Shown in pieces: positions 50,036-58,708 of a stretch of 64,000 nucleotides of DNA. The position numbers and the translations under genes are program-made. Under the pieces are notes generated by a model. The model searched no databases, was not told the DNA's origin, and saw only the letters and a list, made by a program, of their open reading frames with translations. The stretch's first letter is position 1, and the number at the start of each line of letters is the position of its first letter. Origin of the DNA: Streptomyces zhaozhouensis (lineage in GTDB: Bacteria; Actinomycetota; Actinomycetes; Streptomycetales; Streptomycetaceae); assembly GCF_900230195.1 (NCBI RefSeq), contig NZ_OCNE01000016.1:1-64000 (forward strand). The letters run 5' to 3'.

Positions 50036-51061
50036 ATGTCCCACACCCCCTCGGTCGACCGTCGCACGCTGCTGCGCGGCGCGGCCGCCGCCGGCACCCT
50101 GCTGGGCGTCGGCGGCGCCGCGACCGCGCTGGGCGCCGGACCGGCCTCGGCCGCGCCGGGCGGCTTCCCCGACTACCGCTATGTCACGACGCTGCTGCGC
50201 CCGGCCGACCTGATCTACCCGCCCAGCCAGAAGGAGATCATCTTCCCCTGTGTGCGGGGGGTCTACGACCGGCTCAGCGACCCGCTCGGCCGCTACTACC
50301 TCTACTACGCCCCGCACGACGACCCGGGCGGGATCTGCCTGGCCTACGGCGACTCGCTGGAGGGCCCCTTCACCGAGTACCCGGGCAATCCACTGGTCAG
50401 CAACGTCTGGGACGACCACTACTCCGTCCCGCACGTCTCCTCCCCGCACGTGCTGTGGAACGAGGACGAGCGCGAGATGTGGCTGTACTTCCACGGCGAC
50501 AACCGCACCACCCGGCTGGCCCGTTCGACCGACGGGATCAACTTCACCTACGACAGGACGGTCCTCCACACCTCGATGCTGCCCGAGGGCAGCAAGGAGG
50601 CGTCCTACGCCCGCGTCTTCCGCCACGACCTGCCGGCGCGGGACAACGCCCGCTACGTGATGCTCTTCATGATCAACGACGCCAGCAACCACCGGGACAT
50701 CGGCTGGGGCTGGTCGCGGGACGGCCGCGAGTGGACGTTCTCGCAGGAGCGGCTGATCCGCCACACCGACGTCGGGGTGAACGACATCAGCGGCCCCCAC
50801 CTGCTGACCAGGAACGGCAGCGCGTACGTCGTGTACCACTCGGACAAGGCCAGCGGCGGCAGGATGTTCATCACCGAGGTCGGAAACGACTTCTCGCTCC
50901 GCGACCACCTCGGCGTCTTCCACACCCCGCTCTCCGGGGCGCCGGACGACGGCCGGTCGGCGGCGCCGTCGTTCGGCACCGACCGGGGTGTCGCCTACAT
51001 GGTCTACGAGGCGGGCGAACGGCTCTCCGGCTCGATCGCGGTGGCCAAGGCCGTGTCCTGA
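50036..51061 (+). CDS. Tat-exported GH43-like five-bladed propeller protein
   Basis: The 341-residue protein has a Tat signal, DRRTLLRGAAAAG, with cleavage near ASAAPGG. The mature part resembles GH43/GH117-type five-bladed propellers: YYLYYAPHDDPGGICLAYGD, SSPHVLWNEDEREMWLYFHG, HRDIGWGWSRDGREWTF, DISGPHLLTRNGSAYVVYHS. I cannot assign the three catalytic acids with confidence. It ends the block after the permease and is followed by a strong terminator. It may release the substrate taken up by the permease. Confidence 0.82.
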   Translation: MSHTPSVDRRTLLRGAAAAGTLLGVGGAATALGAGPASAAPGGFPDYRYVTTLLRPADLIYPPSQKEIIFPCVRGVYDRLSDPLGRYYLYYAPHDDPGGICLAYGDSLEGPFTEYPGNPLVSNVWDDHYSVPHVSSPHVLWNEDEREMWLYFHGDNRTTRLARSTDGINFTYDRTVLHTSMLPEGSKEASYARVFRHDLPARDNARYVMLFMINDASNHRDIGWGWSRDGREWTFSQERLIRHTDVGVNDISGPHLLTRNGSAYVVYHSDKASGGRMFITEVGNDFSLRDHLGVFHTPLSGAPDDGRSAAPSFGTDRGVAYMVYEAGERLSGSIAVAKAVS

Positions 51062-51082
51062 GCCGACCCCCGCGGTGACACC

Positions 51083-51132
51083 CGTGCGGCCGGGACGTTC
51101 CCTCGCGAACGTCCCGGCCGCACGGCGTTTTT
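51083..51132 (+). terminator. Perfect 18-bp stem terminator
   Basis: Arms 51083-51100 and 51107-51124 are perfectly complementary around the loop CCTCGC, followed within 3 nt by TTTTT. This is a textbook intrinsic terminator, 22 nt past the propeller gene, and it defines the right end of the LacI block. Confidence 0.92.
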
Positions 51133-51535
51133 GTCCACACGGTGCGCGGCATTCTCCACGCGAATACTGCTCCCAACGCGATGGCGAACGTTCTCCGATA
51201 TTCCCTTCCGGGGAATTCACGCGCGCCGGGAGAACCCTCGCACCAACTCCTTGACGCGGCCGATGAGCTGCGGTTACGTTCCGAACGAAAAGACGCACAC
51301 GGAAGGGGATTCACGGCCTTCCCATGCCGGGCATTCTCCTCCGCACAGAGCGGCACCAAGCGAAGCAGCAGAAATAGCCGGGCCCGCGGAAAAGGCCGCG
51401 CGTTGCCCGCCCCACGAACGGAGCCGGCCCCGGCCACCATCCGACCAGCCCCCGGATCGGCCGTTCCGGCTCTCCCCGCGCGCCCGCACTCTCCCGTCCG
51501 GGCGCGCGGGTCCCCCGTCTTCGCCCGGCCCGGCG
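51133..51535. other. 403-bp non-coding region
   Basis: No convincing gene is seen. The first 150 bp have lower GC than the flanks and contain a lone TTGACG (51251-51256). Neither strand reads like protein. Confidence 0.5.
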
Positions 51536-52279
51536 TCAGACGGGTGGGCGCAGCGCCACGAACAGGGTGCGCTCGGCGCCCCCCTGCTCGGTCACGGTGG
51601 TGACCGCGAACCCGGCCTCGGCCAGCCACTCCTGCCACCGCGCCACCGGGAAGAGCCCCGTGTGGTGCGCCTCGTGCACCAGCCGCACGGAACCGTCGGC
51701 CGCGCGCAGGGTGAAGCTGTAGTCGGTGCGCACGCTGGTGGCGCCCGGCTCGGGCGGCAGGCTCCACTCCAGATAGCGCACCCCGCTGCCGTCCGGCGCG
51801 TCGCTGCCGCCGCAGTCGGTCACCGGCTCGTAGGTGTCGGCGACATGGTCGGGGAAGAAGACCGCCACGCCGCCGGGACGCAGATGCGCCCAGGCCGTGC
51901 GAAACGTCGCCGCCAGATCGGCGGCGGTGGTCATGTAGTCCACCGCGTCATGGACCAGCACGGCGTCGAACTCCCGCCCGAGCCGCAACTCCCGCATGTC
52001 GCCTGCCAGATGCTCGGTCCCCGGGTTGACCTCGCGAGAGACCGCCAGCATCTCGGGCGAGAGGTCCACCAGCGTCAACGTGAACGTGTCCCGCAGATGA
52101 CGCGCCAGATGCCCGCCGCCGCTGCCCAGCTCCAGCACCTCCCGCACCGGGCGGGGCGCCAGCCCGAACAGCTCCCTGGTGGTCGCGGCGTCCTCCTCGT
52201 AGACCTCGACCGGCGAGATCAACGGCCACCAGGGCGCCAACTCGCCGTAGAGCCGAGGGCTTCCGCTCGCGCCCGTCAT
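51536..52279 (-). CDS. Class I SAM-dependent methyltransferase
   Basis: The 247-residue protein has the SAM-binding loop VLELGSGGGHLARHL (motif I, about 47-61), TLTLVDLSPEMLAVSREVNP and a C-terminal beta-extension. ATG 52279 follows GGGAGTGG. The frame extends upstream, but that part is encoded by a 40-bp palindrome and is not protein-like. Methyl acceptor unknown. It is read on the same strand as the LPMO gene, but the palindrome between them probably separates the transcripts. Confidence 0.88.
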   Translation of the reverse strand: MTGASGSPRLYGELAPWWPLISPVEVYEEDAATTRELFGLAPRPVREVLELGSGGGHLARHLRDTFTLTLVDLSPEMLAVSREVNPGTEHLAGDMRELRLGREFDAVLVHDAVDYMTTAADLAATFRTAWAHLRPGGVAVFFPDHVADTYEPVTDCGGSDAPDGSGVRYLEWSLPPEPGATSVRTDYSFTLRAADGSVRLVHEAHHTGLFPVARWQEWLAEAGFAVTTVTEQGGAERTLFVALRPPV

Positions 52280-52307
52280 CCCACTCCCGCCGCCGACCGA
52301 CCGTTCG

Positions 52308-52347
52308 CCATCCTGGCGGATGCCGTGCACGGCATCCGCCAGGATGG
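52308..52347 (-). terminator. Perfect 40-bp palindrome
   Basis: All 40 nt are self-complementary, with the centre at GTGCAC (52325-52330), so an 18-bp stem with a 4-nt loop can form. It lies 41 nt past the LPMO stop and 29 nt before the methyltransferase start, and probably terminates the LPMO transcript. There is no T-run. Confidence 0.7.
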
Positions 52348-52387
52348 TAGCCCGCGCGCCCAAGTCACCGGCGCGGCGGGCCCGGGA

Positions 52388-53335
52388 CTACGAGAGGAGA
52401 CCCGCGAGGTCGGAACCGACGGCCCGCATCACGGAAACCGTCCCGAGCGAGAAGCCGGACATGGTCGAGGCCCCGTCCGCGACCTCCCCGCCCGCGTGGT
52501 CGGCGTGGCCCGCGTGGCCGGCCCGCACCGCGGCGGCCGCGGTGGCCTCGTCGGACGCGGCGGCGACCTGCTCCGCGCTCAGGGTCTGGTCCCCGAGGGT
52601 GACCTGGCCGTTGCCGCCGTCGAAGACGACGTCCGAGCACGAGTAGAAGTTCTCCTGGCTGTCCGAGCGAATCCAGTGCACGAAGACGATGTGCTGACCG
52701 GAACGGTTCGGCAGCTGAACGTTCCAGTAGTAGTGCCCCTCCTCGGAGCCCACACCACCGCGCTGCGGCGGGTTGGTCACGGTGCTGATCTGCTCCAGGT
52801 CACCCCAGCCGAGCGACTGGTTGGGTGACCAGCTGCTCTTGGTGATATAGACGTTGAACTCACCGGGGTGGTGCGCCCAGTTGCTGTGCCGCAGCTCGAT
52901 GTTGGCCCCGGAGGACAGATGCGTGGTGGGCCAGTCGGAACGCACCGCGCTGTACGGGGAGAAGTCGAACGGACCACGGTTGCCACCGCTGCACAGGGTG
53001 CCGTCCGGTATGTAACCGGTCGTCCGGCCACCGCCGTTGGAGTCGAGCACCGCGAACCAGTTGTAGAGCGGGCCGGTCCCGCTCTGCTGCACGGCCGAGG
53101 CGCAGGCCGGGTTGGACGGCATCTGGGTGCTGCTGTTCTCCCTCAGGTCCAGGTAGCACAGATAGGTGCGGGACCCGGGGAGGATGGTGGCGCCGTGGGC
53201 GGCGGCCGGGCTGGGCAGGGAGGCGACCAGCAGGGCGAACAGCCCCACTCCCAGCACGCTGAGGAAGCGGAACCTGCCGCGCGCCCTGGTGGGCCTGGCC
53301 GCTCTGGGTCTCGGACCGGTTGATTCGTTGGACAC
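52388..53335 (-). CDS. AA10 lytic polysaccharide monooxygenase
   Basis: The 315-residue protein has a signal peptide ending AAAHGATI, so the mature protein begins with the copper-binding His. The AA10 domain continues ILPGSRTYLCYLDLRENSS and has the second copper His in NWAHHPGEFNVYITK. YLC and NWAHHPG resemble the cellulose-active Streptomyces AA10 group. After residue about 255 there is no CBM, but a His-rich tail (GHAGHADHAGG) and a final hydrophobic helix. GTG 53335 follows AAGGAG. A CebR-type box about 105 nt upstream supports control by cellobiose. Confidence 0.92.
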   Translation of the reverse strand: MSNESTGPRPRAARPTRARGRFRFLSVLGVGLFALLVASLPSPAAAHGATILPGSRTYLCYLDLRENSSTQMPSNPACASAVQQSGTGPLYNWFAVLDSNGGGRTTGYIPDGTLCSGGNRGPFDFSPYSAVRSDWPTTHLSSGANIELRHSNWAHHPGEFNVYITKSSWSPNQSLGWGDLEQISTVTNPPQRGGVGSEEGHYYWNVQLPNRSGQHIVFVHWIRSDSQENFYSCSDVVFDGGNGQVTLGDQTLSAEQVAAASDEATAAAAVRAGHAGHADHAGGEVADGASTMSGFSLGTVSVMRAVGSDLAGLLS

Positions 53336-53438
53336 GGGTCACTCCTTGGGAAGAAGAGTCGTCTCCCGAGTAGGGCAACCGACGGCATCGGCCCGAGCCG
53401 ATGCGCCGACGGCCCGTCGTCGGTGCTGCTGCCGCGCG

Positions 53439-53452
53439 TGGGAGCGCTCCCT
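53439..53452. promoter_or_regulatory. CebR-type operator TGGGAGCGCTCCCT
   Basis: Thirteen of 14 bases match the Streptomyces CebR box TGGGAGCGCTCCCA. It lies 104-117 nt upstream of the AA10 LPMO start, the expected place for repression relieved by cello-oligosaccharides. Confidence 0.75.
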
Positions 53453-53568
53453 AGGGCGGAAGTTAGCCCCGCTTTCCCCCGCCCGTAAGCGCTGCTTCCG
53501 GCCGTTGCCACCCGCCCGGCGCCGCTTTCCGGCCAACTCACCCGCCGGCGCGCCCTCGCCGCCGGGGC

Positions 53569-53842
53569 CGCGCCGTCGCGCGTGCGGGTTCTGTCGCGCG
53601 TGCGGATCCGCGCCGTCGCGCGTGCGGGTTCTGTCGCGCGTGCGGGTTCCGCGCCGTCGCGCGTGCGGGGTTCCGCGCCGTCGCGTTCGGCGGGCGCGCA
53701 CCGTCACGCGTACGGATCCGCGCCGTCGCGCGTGCGGGGTTCCGCGCCGTCGCGCGTGCGGGTTCCGCGCCGTCATGAGCGGCGGGCGCGCACCGTCACG
53801 CGTACGGATCCGCGCCGTCGCGCTTGGCGGGCGCGCACCGGG
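53569..53842. repeat. About 12 degenerate 20-25-bp tandem repeats
   Basis: The core CCGTCGCGCGTGCGG recurs with variable tails (ATCCGCG, GTTCCGCG, GTTCT). A longer variant block ending GGCGGGCGCGCA, followed by CCGTCACGCGTACGG, occurs twice, which is a higher-order repeat. The pattern points to slippage or unequal exchange rather than CRISPR, since there are no unique spacers. Confidence 0.8.
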
Positions 53843-53896
53843 CGATCACCGTCCGGCTCCGGGGGTGACGGATGTCTCCCTCATATAGTTCGACTT

Positions 53897-53917
53897 CTAC
53901 CTATAACCTTTAGGTAG
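53897..53917. promoter_or_regulatory. TetR operator CTACCT-N9-AGGTAG
   Basis: Six-bp perfect arms separated by 9 nt overlap the AT-rich stretch TATAACCTTTAG, a likely -10 region, 41 nt before the TetR start at 53958. Autoregulation is probable. Confidence 0.6.
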
Positions 53918-53957
53918 TTTGGTGAGAGCCGAAGGAAGACGAGAGGGGGCGACAGCC

Positions 53958-54533
53958 GTGGCACGTGCGGGACTGTCGACGGAGCGACTGACCACCGCCG
54001 GCGCCGAGTTGGCGGACGAGGTCGGGTTCGACCAGGTGACGGTCTCGGCCCTGGCGCGGCGGTTCGACGTCAAGGTCGCGAGTCTCTACTCCCATGTCCG
54101 CGGCTCCCAGGACCTGCGGACGCGGATCGCCCTGCTCGCGCTGGAGGAGATGGCCGACCTGGCCGGCGAGGCCGTCGCGGGCCGGGCGGGCCGGGAGGCG
54201 TTGGCCGCGCTGGGGAACGTCTACCGGGACTACGCCCGCGAGCATCCCGGCCGTTACACCGCCGCGCAGCTGCGGCTCGACCCCGAGACGGCCGCCGCCA
54301 GCGCGGGCGCCCGGCACGCGCGGCTGACCCGCGCCATTCTGCGTGGCTACGCGCTGGAGGAGCCGGACCAGACCCACGCGGTCCGGCTGCTCGGCAGCGC
54401 CTTCCACGGCTACGTCAGCCTGGAGCTGGGCGGGGGGTTCAGCCACAGCGCGCCCGACACCGACACGACCTGGCTGCGGACCCTCGACGCCCTCGACGCC
54501 CTGCTCCGCAACTGGCCGGCGCCGGCGCCCTGA
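53958..54533 (+). CDS. TetR family regulator with WHG-type C-terminus
   Basis: The 191-residue protein begins at GTG 53958 with AGAGGGGG upstream. The TetR HTH is STERLTTAGAELADEVGFDQ and ALARRFDVKVASLYSHVRGS. The C-terminal part (AVRLLGSAFHGYVSLELGGGF) fits the TetR WHG domain. It lies upstream of the SGNH hydrolase gene on the same strand, 220 bp apart, so it may control that gene as well as itself. Confidence 0.9.
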   Translation: MARAGLSTERLTTAGAELADEVGFDQVTVSALARRFDVKVASLYSHVRGSQDLRTRIALLALEEMADLAGEAVAGRAGREALAALGNVYRDYAREHPGRYTAAQLRLDPETAAASAGARHARLTRAILRGYALEEPDQTHAVRLLGSAFHGYVSLELGGGFSHSAPDTDTTWLRTLDALDALLRNWPAPAP

Positions 54534-54572
54534 CGGTCCGTGACGGAAGGTGACCGTTCCGGTCCGGTTCGG

Positions 54573-54722
54573 CTCTCTTCTCCGTCTCCGATTCTTCGGC
54601 CGCTTCCCTGTTCCGCCTCTCTTGCGTCCTGCCCGCCCCGCCCTTTCCCGCCCCCGTCCCTTCCCTTCTCCGCTCCCTACCCGCCCCTTTCCCACCCTTT
54701 CCCGCCCTGTTCCGCCTCGTCC
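54573..54722 (+). other. 150-nt polypyrimidine tract
   Basis: About 85 per cent of the plus strand here is C or T, in runs such as CTCTCTTCTCC and CCCTTCCCTTCTCC. It lies between the TetR gene and the SGNH hydrolase start. It could form triplex structure or an unusual 5' UTR; no gene is recognised. Confidence 0.6.
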
Positions 54723-54753
54723 GAGGCCGGTCTCGTTCGATGAGAGCACTCGC

Positions 54754-55929
54754 ATGACCACCTCACTGATCACCACGCCCCTCGCCCCCGAGCTCTTGCG
54801 CGGGGCGCTCGAAGTGGAACGCACGCCCCACGGCCTGCTTCCGCATCGCCTTCCCGCGCGGGCGCGCGCCCAGTGCGCGGACCCGCAGCTCGCGATGGTC
54901 GAGTCGCAGCCCTCCGGCGTGCGGCTGGCCTTCCACACCGCCGCCACCGTCGTCGAGCTCGACACCCTGCCCACCAAGCGGGTCTATCCCGGTATGCCGC
55001 CGCGACCGGACGGCGTGTACGAGCTGCTGGTCGACGGCGTGCTCACCGGCCAGGCGACGGCGGTCGGCGGAGGCCACACGCTCACCATCGACCTCGCGGC
55101 CGGCGCCACCGCCCACCACACCGGCGAACCGGTCACACTGCGCTTCGCCGACCTTCCGAACCGGTCGAAACACGTCGAGATCTGGCTTCCGCACCAGGAG
55201 ACCACCGAGCTGGTCGCGCTCCGCGCCGACGCCCCCGTCGAGCCCGCCACGGAGACCGACCGCCCCGTCTGGCTGCACCACGGCAGCTCGCTCAGCCACG
55301 GCTCCAACGCCACCCGGCCGACCGGCATCTGGCCCGCCGTGGCCGCGGCGCGCGGCGGCGTGGAGCTGGTCAACCTCGGGCTGGGCGGCAGCGCGCTGCT
55401 CGACCCCTTTCTGGCCCGGACGCTGCGCGACACCGCCGCCGACCTCATCAGCATCAAGATCGGAATCAACCTGGTCAACGGTGATCTGATGCGGCTACGG
55501 GCCTTTGGCCCGGCGGTCCACGGCTTTCTCGACACGATCAGGGAAGGCCATCCGACGACACCGCTGCTCGTCGTCACCCCGCTGTACTGCCCGATCCACG
55601 AGCACACCCCGGGGCCGGCGGCGTTCGATCCCGAGGCGATGGCGGCCGGTCACCTCTCCTTCCGCGCGACCGGTGACCCGGCCGAGGTGGCCGCCGGGCG
55701 GCTGACGCTCTCGGTGGTCAGGGAAGAACTGACGCGCGTCGTCACCCAACGCGCCGCGGACGATCCGGGCCTGCACCTGCTCGACGGCCGGCTCCTCTAC
55801 GGCGAGGCCGACAGCGCCGAACTGCCCCTCCCCGACAACCTGCACCTCGACGCGACCGCCCACCGACGCGTCGGGGAGCGTTTCGCGAAGCGGGTCTTCG
55901 GGGCGGACGGCGCGTTCCGAGGCGCCTGA
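54754..55929 (+). CDS. SGNH/GDSL hydrolase
   Basis: The 391-residue protein has an N-terminal beta-sandwich region (about 60-160). An SGNH hydrolase domain from about 165 follows, with HHGSSLSHG carrying the Ser block, GLGGSALLDPF the Gly/Asn region, GINLVNGD, and DNLHLDATAHRRVGERF with the Asp-x-x-His pair. It should remove acyl groups from carbohydrate or lipid inside the cell, since no signal peptide is seen. ATG 54754 follows GAGAG. TetR control is likely. Confidence 0.88.
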   Translation: MTTSLITTPLAPELLRGALEVERTPHGLLPHRLPARARAQCADPQLAMVESQPSGVRLAFHTAATVVELDTLPTKRVYPGMPPRPDGVYELLVDGVLTGQATAVGGGHTLTIDLAAGATAHHTGEPVTLRFADLPNRSKHVEIWLPHQETTELVALRADAPVEPATETDRPVWLHHGSSLSHGSNATRPTGIWPAVAAARGGVELVNLGLGGSALLDPFLARTLRDTAADLISIKIGINLVNGDLMRLRAFGPAVHGFLDTIREGHPTTPLLVVTPLYCPIHEHTPGPAAFDPEAMAAGHLSFRATGDPAEVAAGRLTLSVVREELTRVVTQRAADDPGLHLLDGRLLYGEADSAELPLPDNLHLDATAHRRVGERFAKRVFGADGAFRGA

Positions 55930-56030
55930 GGGCGGCGGCGCCCGAGACCGCGCGGCGTCGGAGGACGGCGAGCGCCCCGGCGCCGCGCGGCGTTTCCCCG
56001 GCCGAGCGCCAGGGCCGTGCCGCGAAGGCC

Positions 56031-56546
56031 CTACAGCCCGGAGAGGCGCCGCGCCTCGGCGAGGGCGCCGGCGTCGAGGTCGGCGACGGCGGGAACGTCG
56101 TTCCACTCGGCCCAACCGTAAGCGCCGTTGAGTTCCGCGAGCCTGCGGTCGGCCTCCGGTTCCTCGATCACCAGCCACTCGCTCTCGGCGACGAAACGTC
56201 CCGGGCTCAGCTCACCCCGAACGGTCAACGCCGCCAGGGCGCGCAGGGCGGCGGCGTGCGTCCGCGGGTCCGACTCCGGTGCGCGCCAACCGAGTTCGTC
56301 CAGGACCTCGGGTACGAGCAAGGGGGCCTCATAGTCGACCTCGCGACGGGAGAGGCCGGCCAGCCGGCACAGCGCCGGCGAATCGAGGCCCGCGACCAAC
56401 GCGTCACAGGCCGCAGCCACCAACTCGTCGGACCACACGAAGCCGATGTGCCACAGCGCCACCCGGTCGACGAACGCGCGGAGCGCCGCGGGTGGCGGCG
56501 AGGGGACGGACGACTCGCGGGACAGCACGTCGTTCATGGCGTTCAT
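56031..56546 (-). CDS. Hypothetical protein near GH127 gene
   Basis: The 171-residue protein (start ATG 56546 or 56537, no clear ribosome site) is helical and acidic: RAFVDRVALWHIGFVWSDEL, RLAGLSRREVDYEAPLLVPE, DPRTHAAALRALAALTVRGE. No family recognised. It is 65 nt downstream of the GH127 gene on the same strand, so it may be the tail of that transcript. Confidence 0.65.
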   Translation of the reverse strand: MNAMNDVLSRESSVPSPPPAALRAFVDRVALWHIGFVWSDELVAAACDALVAGLDSPALCRLAGLSRREVDYEAPLLVPEVLDELGWRAPESDPRTHAAALRALAALTVRGELSPGRFVAESEWLVIEEPEADRRLAELNGAYGWAEWNDVPAVADLDAGALAEARRLSGL

Positions 56547-56610
56547 ACTGGTCGGTGCACCAGCCGCCGCCCACCAGGACCGCCCCCGTCCGGCGCCGCC
56601 GGACGGGCGC

Positions 56611-58617
56611 TCAGTCACCGGTGGTCGGGAGCCAGACGCGCATCGGGGAGACCTCCCGGTTGGCCCAGGCGTAGTAGGGGACGGCGGTCAGGGTCAGGGG
56701 TTCGCCGTCGGGCTCGGGGAGCGCCGTGGTGGCCGCGCGGTAGGGCCACCAGGGGGCGTGGGCGTCCGGGGCCGCGCGCCGCCGGGCGCGCGCGACGAGG
56801 GTGAGGCCGGTGACACCGCCCGGCAGGTCCTCCCGCTCGGAGATGCCGATGCCGGCCGTGGTGTCCACGGCCAGGTCGTCCAGGCCCAACTCCTCGGGCA
56901 GCGCCGGCAGGTCGACACCTTCGACGCAGTAGACCAACGGCCCCCGCTCCACCGCGACGCAGCCGCGCGCCGCGTCCACCCGGGGGTCAGCACGGACGAA
57001 GCGCGGCGCGAGGTCCAGCGTCAGTTCCACCGTGTCCCCGGGAACCCAGCTCCGGCGCAGCCGCAGCCAACCGTCCTCGTACCGCCGGGCGTCGGCCGCC
57101 GGCTCGACCCCGTTGACCAGTAGCGTCCAGTTGTCGGCTGACCAGTGGGGCACGCGCAACGCCAGGGCCCACGGCGCGGAGCCGGTCGCCTCGACGGTCA
57201 ACGCGATCCGCCCGTCCCACGGATAGTCGGTGGTCAACCGCAACGCGGCCTCGGCCCCCGCGACCGGCGCCGTGACGGTGCCGGTGGCGTACTGGTGAAT
57301 CTGGACGGTGCTCCCGTCGGCCGAGGTGGAGGCGAGATAGCCGGGCAACGAGGCGAGCAGCCGCATGATGTTGGGCGGGCAGCAGGCACAGGTAAACCAC
57401 GGCGTGCGGCGCGGCCGGGGGCCCTCCTGGTCGGCGTGGCCGTCCCTGACGTGCAGCGGGTTGTCGTAGAGGTAGGTGTCGCCGTCGAGCGAGACGCCGC
57501 AGAGCACCGCGTTGTAGAGGGTGCGTTCCGCCAGGTCGGAGTAACGCGCCTCACCGGTCAGCAACGCCATCCGCCAGCCGAACTGGACGGCCGCGATCGC
57601 CGCGCAGGTCTCGGCGTAGGCGCGTTCGTTGGGCAGTTCGTAGGGGTGGCCGAACCCCTCGTCGGTGTGGTGGGCGCCGATACCGCCGGTGACATAGCTC
57701 TGCCGGGTGGCCATGTCCTCCCACAACCGTTCGGCGACGGCGCGGAGTTCGGCCTCGCCGGTCTCCGTGGCCACGTCGGCGGCGCCGGCCAGCAGGTAGA
57801 GCTGACGGACGGCGTGGCCGGTGACGGCGGGCGCCTCGCGCAGCGGGAGGTGGTCCTGGCAGTAGCCGGGGCGGGCGGTGCCCTTGGTGGCGCGGGTGGG
57901 GAACGCCCCGCCGTAGCGGCCGAGGAAGTAGCCGGCCAGCTCGACATGGCGCGTGTCGCCGGTCTCGCGGGCGAGTTCGACCAGTGCGGTCTCGATCTCC
58001 GGGTGGCCGTCGACGCTGTCGACCGGTCGCCCGGACCCCTCGGGCCCGAAGGTCGCGCCCAGGTGGTCGGCCAACCGCACGGCGACGTCGAGGAGTTCTC
58101 GTTCGCCGGTACAGCGGTGATGGGCGACGGCGGCCTGGATCAGGTGGCCGGCCGTGTACAGCTCGTGGCCCCAGCGGAGTTCGGTGAAGTGCGCCACCTC
58201 GGGCTTGGCGACCTGGTAGTAGGAGTTCAGATAGCCGCTCGGCTGCTGCGCGTCGGCCAGCAGCCTGGCGAACTCGCTTATGCGCGCGGCCAGTTCGGTG
58301 GCCTGCTCGGGTTCGGTCGTCGGGTCACCGAGCTGCCAGGCGGCGGCCTCCAACCACTTGTGCACATCGGTGTCCATGAACGGGACACCCTCGTAGCCGC
58401 TGGTCTCGCCGTCGGCGGCACGGCGCAGATTGCGGAGGTTGCCGGCCTCGGTCAGCCGGTCGGGCCCCTGGGCGATGCTGACGCGCGCGTTGACCCGGCG
58501 CCGCTCCGCCCAGAAACCGTCGGTGACGGTGACTCGGGCGGACGGCCGCAGCGCGACCGTGGCGTTCTCGCTCGGCCGCGCGGGCGCGGCCGGACGGTCG
58601 GACGTGGAGGGGGGCAT
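56611..58617 (-). CDS. GH127 beta-L-arabinofuranosidase
   Basis: The 668-residue protein matches GH127: RVNARVSIAQGPDRLTEAGN, FMDTDVHKWLEAAAWQLG and the barrel segment YVTGGIGAHHTDEGFG. The Zn-binding/nucleophile region FTCACCPPNIMRLLASLPGY contains the conserved Cys residues of the family. It should release L-arabinose from beta-linked side chains (plant extensin or arabinan) in the cytoplasm, since no signal peptide is present. A LacI-type operator 91-105 nt upstream and the divergent LacI gene imply sugar-induced expression. Confidence 0.92.
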   Translation of the reverse strand: MPPSTSDRPAAPARPSENATVALRPSARVTVTDGFWAERRRVNARVSIAQGPDRLTEAGNLRNLRRAADGETSGYEGVPFMDTDVHKWLEAAAWQLGDPTTEPEQATELAARISEFARLLADAQQPSGYLNSYYQVAKPEVAHFTELRWGHELYTAGHLIQAAVAHHRCTGERELLDVAVRLADHLGATFGPEGSGRPVDSVDGHPEIETALVELARETGDTRHVELAGYFLGRYGGAFPTRATKGTARPGYCQDHLPLREAPAVTGHAVRQLYLLAGAADVATETGEAELRAVAERLWEDMATRQSYVTGGIGAHHTDEGFGHPYELPNERAYAETCAAIAAVQFGWRMALLTGEARYSDLAERTLYNAVLCGVSLDGDTYLYDNPLHVRDGHADQEGPRPRRTPWFTCACCPPNIMRLLASLPGYLASTSADGSTVQIHQYATGTVTAPVAGAEAALRLTTDYPWDGRIALTVEATGSAPWALALRVPHWSADNWTLLVNGVEPAADARRYEDGWLRLRRSWVPGDTVELTLDLAPRFVRADPRVDAARGCVAVERGPLVYCVEGVDLPALPEELGLDDLAVDTTAGIGISEREDLPGGVTGLTLVARARRRAAPDAHAPWWPYRAATTALPEPDGEPLTLTAVPYYAWANREVSPMRVWLPTTGD

Positions 58618-58708
58618 CTGCGGCTCCGAGGGTTCGGGGCGGGAAGGGTGCGGGCGGGCCGGTCGCGGCCAGGCCGGCGGCCGGGTCCCGGCGGTGCGGC
58701 AACACTGA

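Larger units (their letters stand above)
53336..53957. other. 622-bp intergenic region with repeats
   Basis: Between the divergent LPMO and TetR genes are the LPMO promoter with its CebR-type box, a block of about 12 degenerate 20-25-bp repeats (53569-53842), and the TetR palindrome (53897-53917). No gene is recognised. Confidence 0.7.

Noticed and set aside
53569..53842. Possible CRISPR array
   Set aside because: The repeat units are adjacent and variable, with no unique spacers of constant length and no cas genes.
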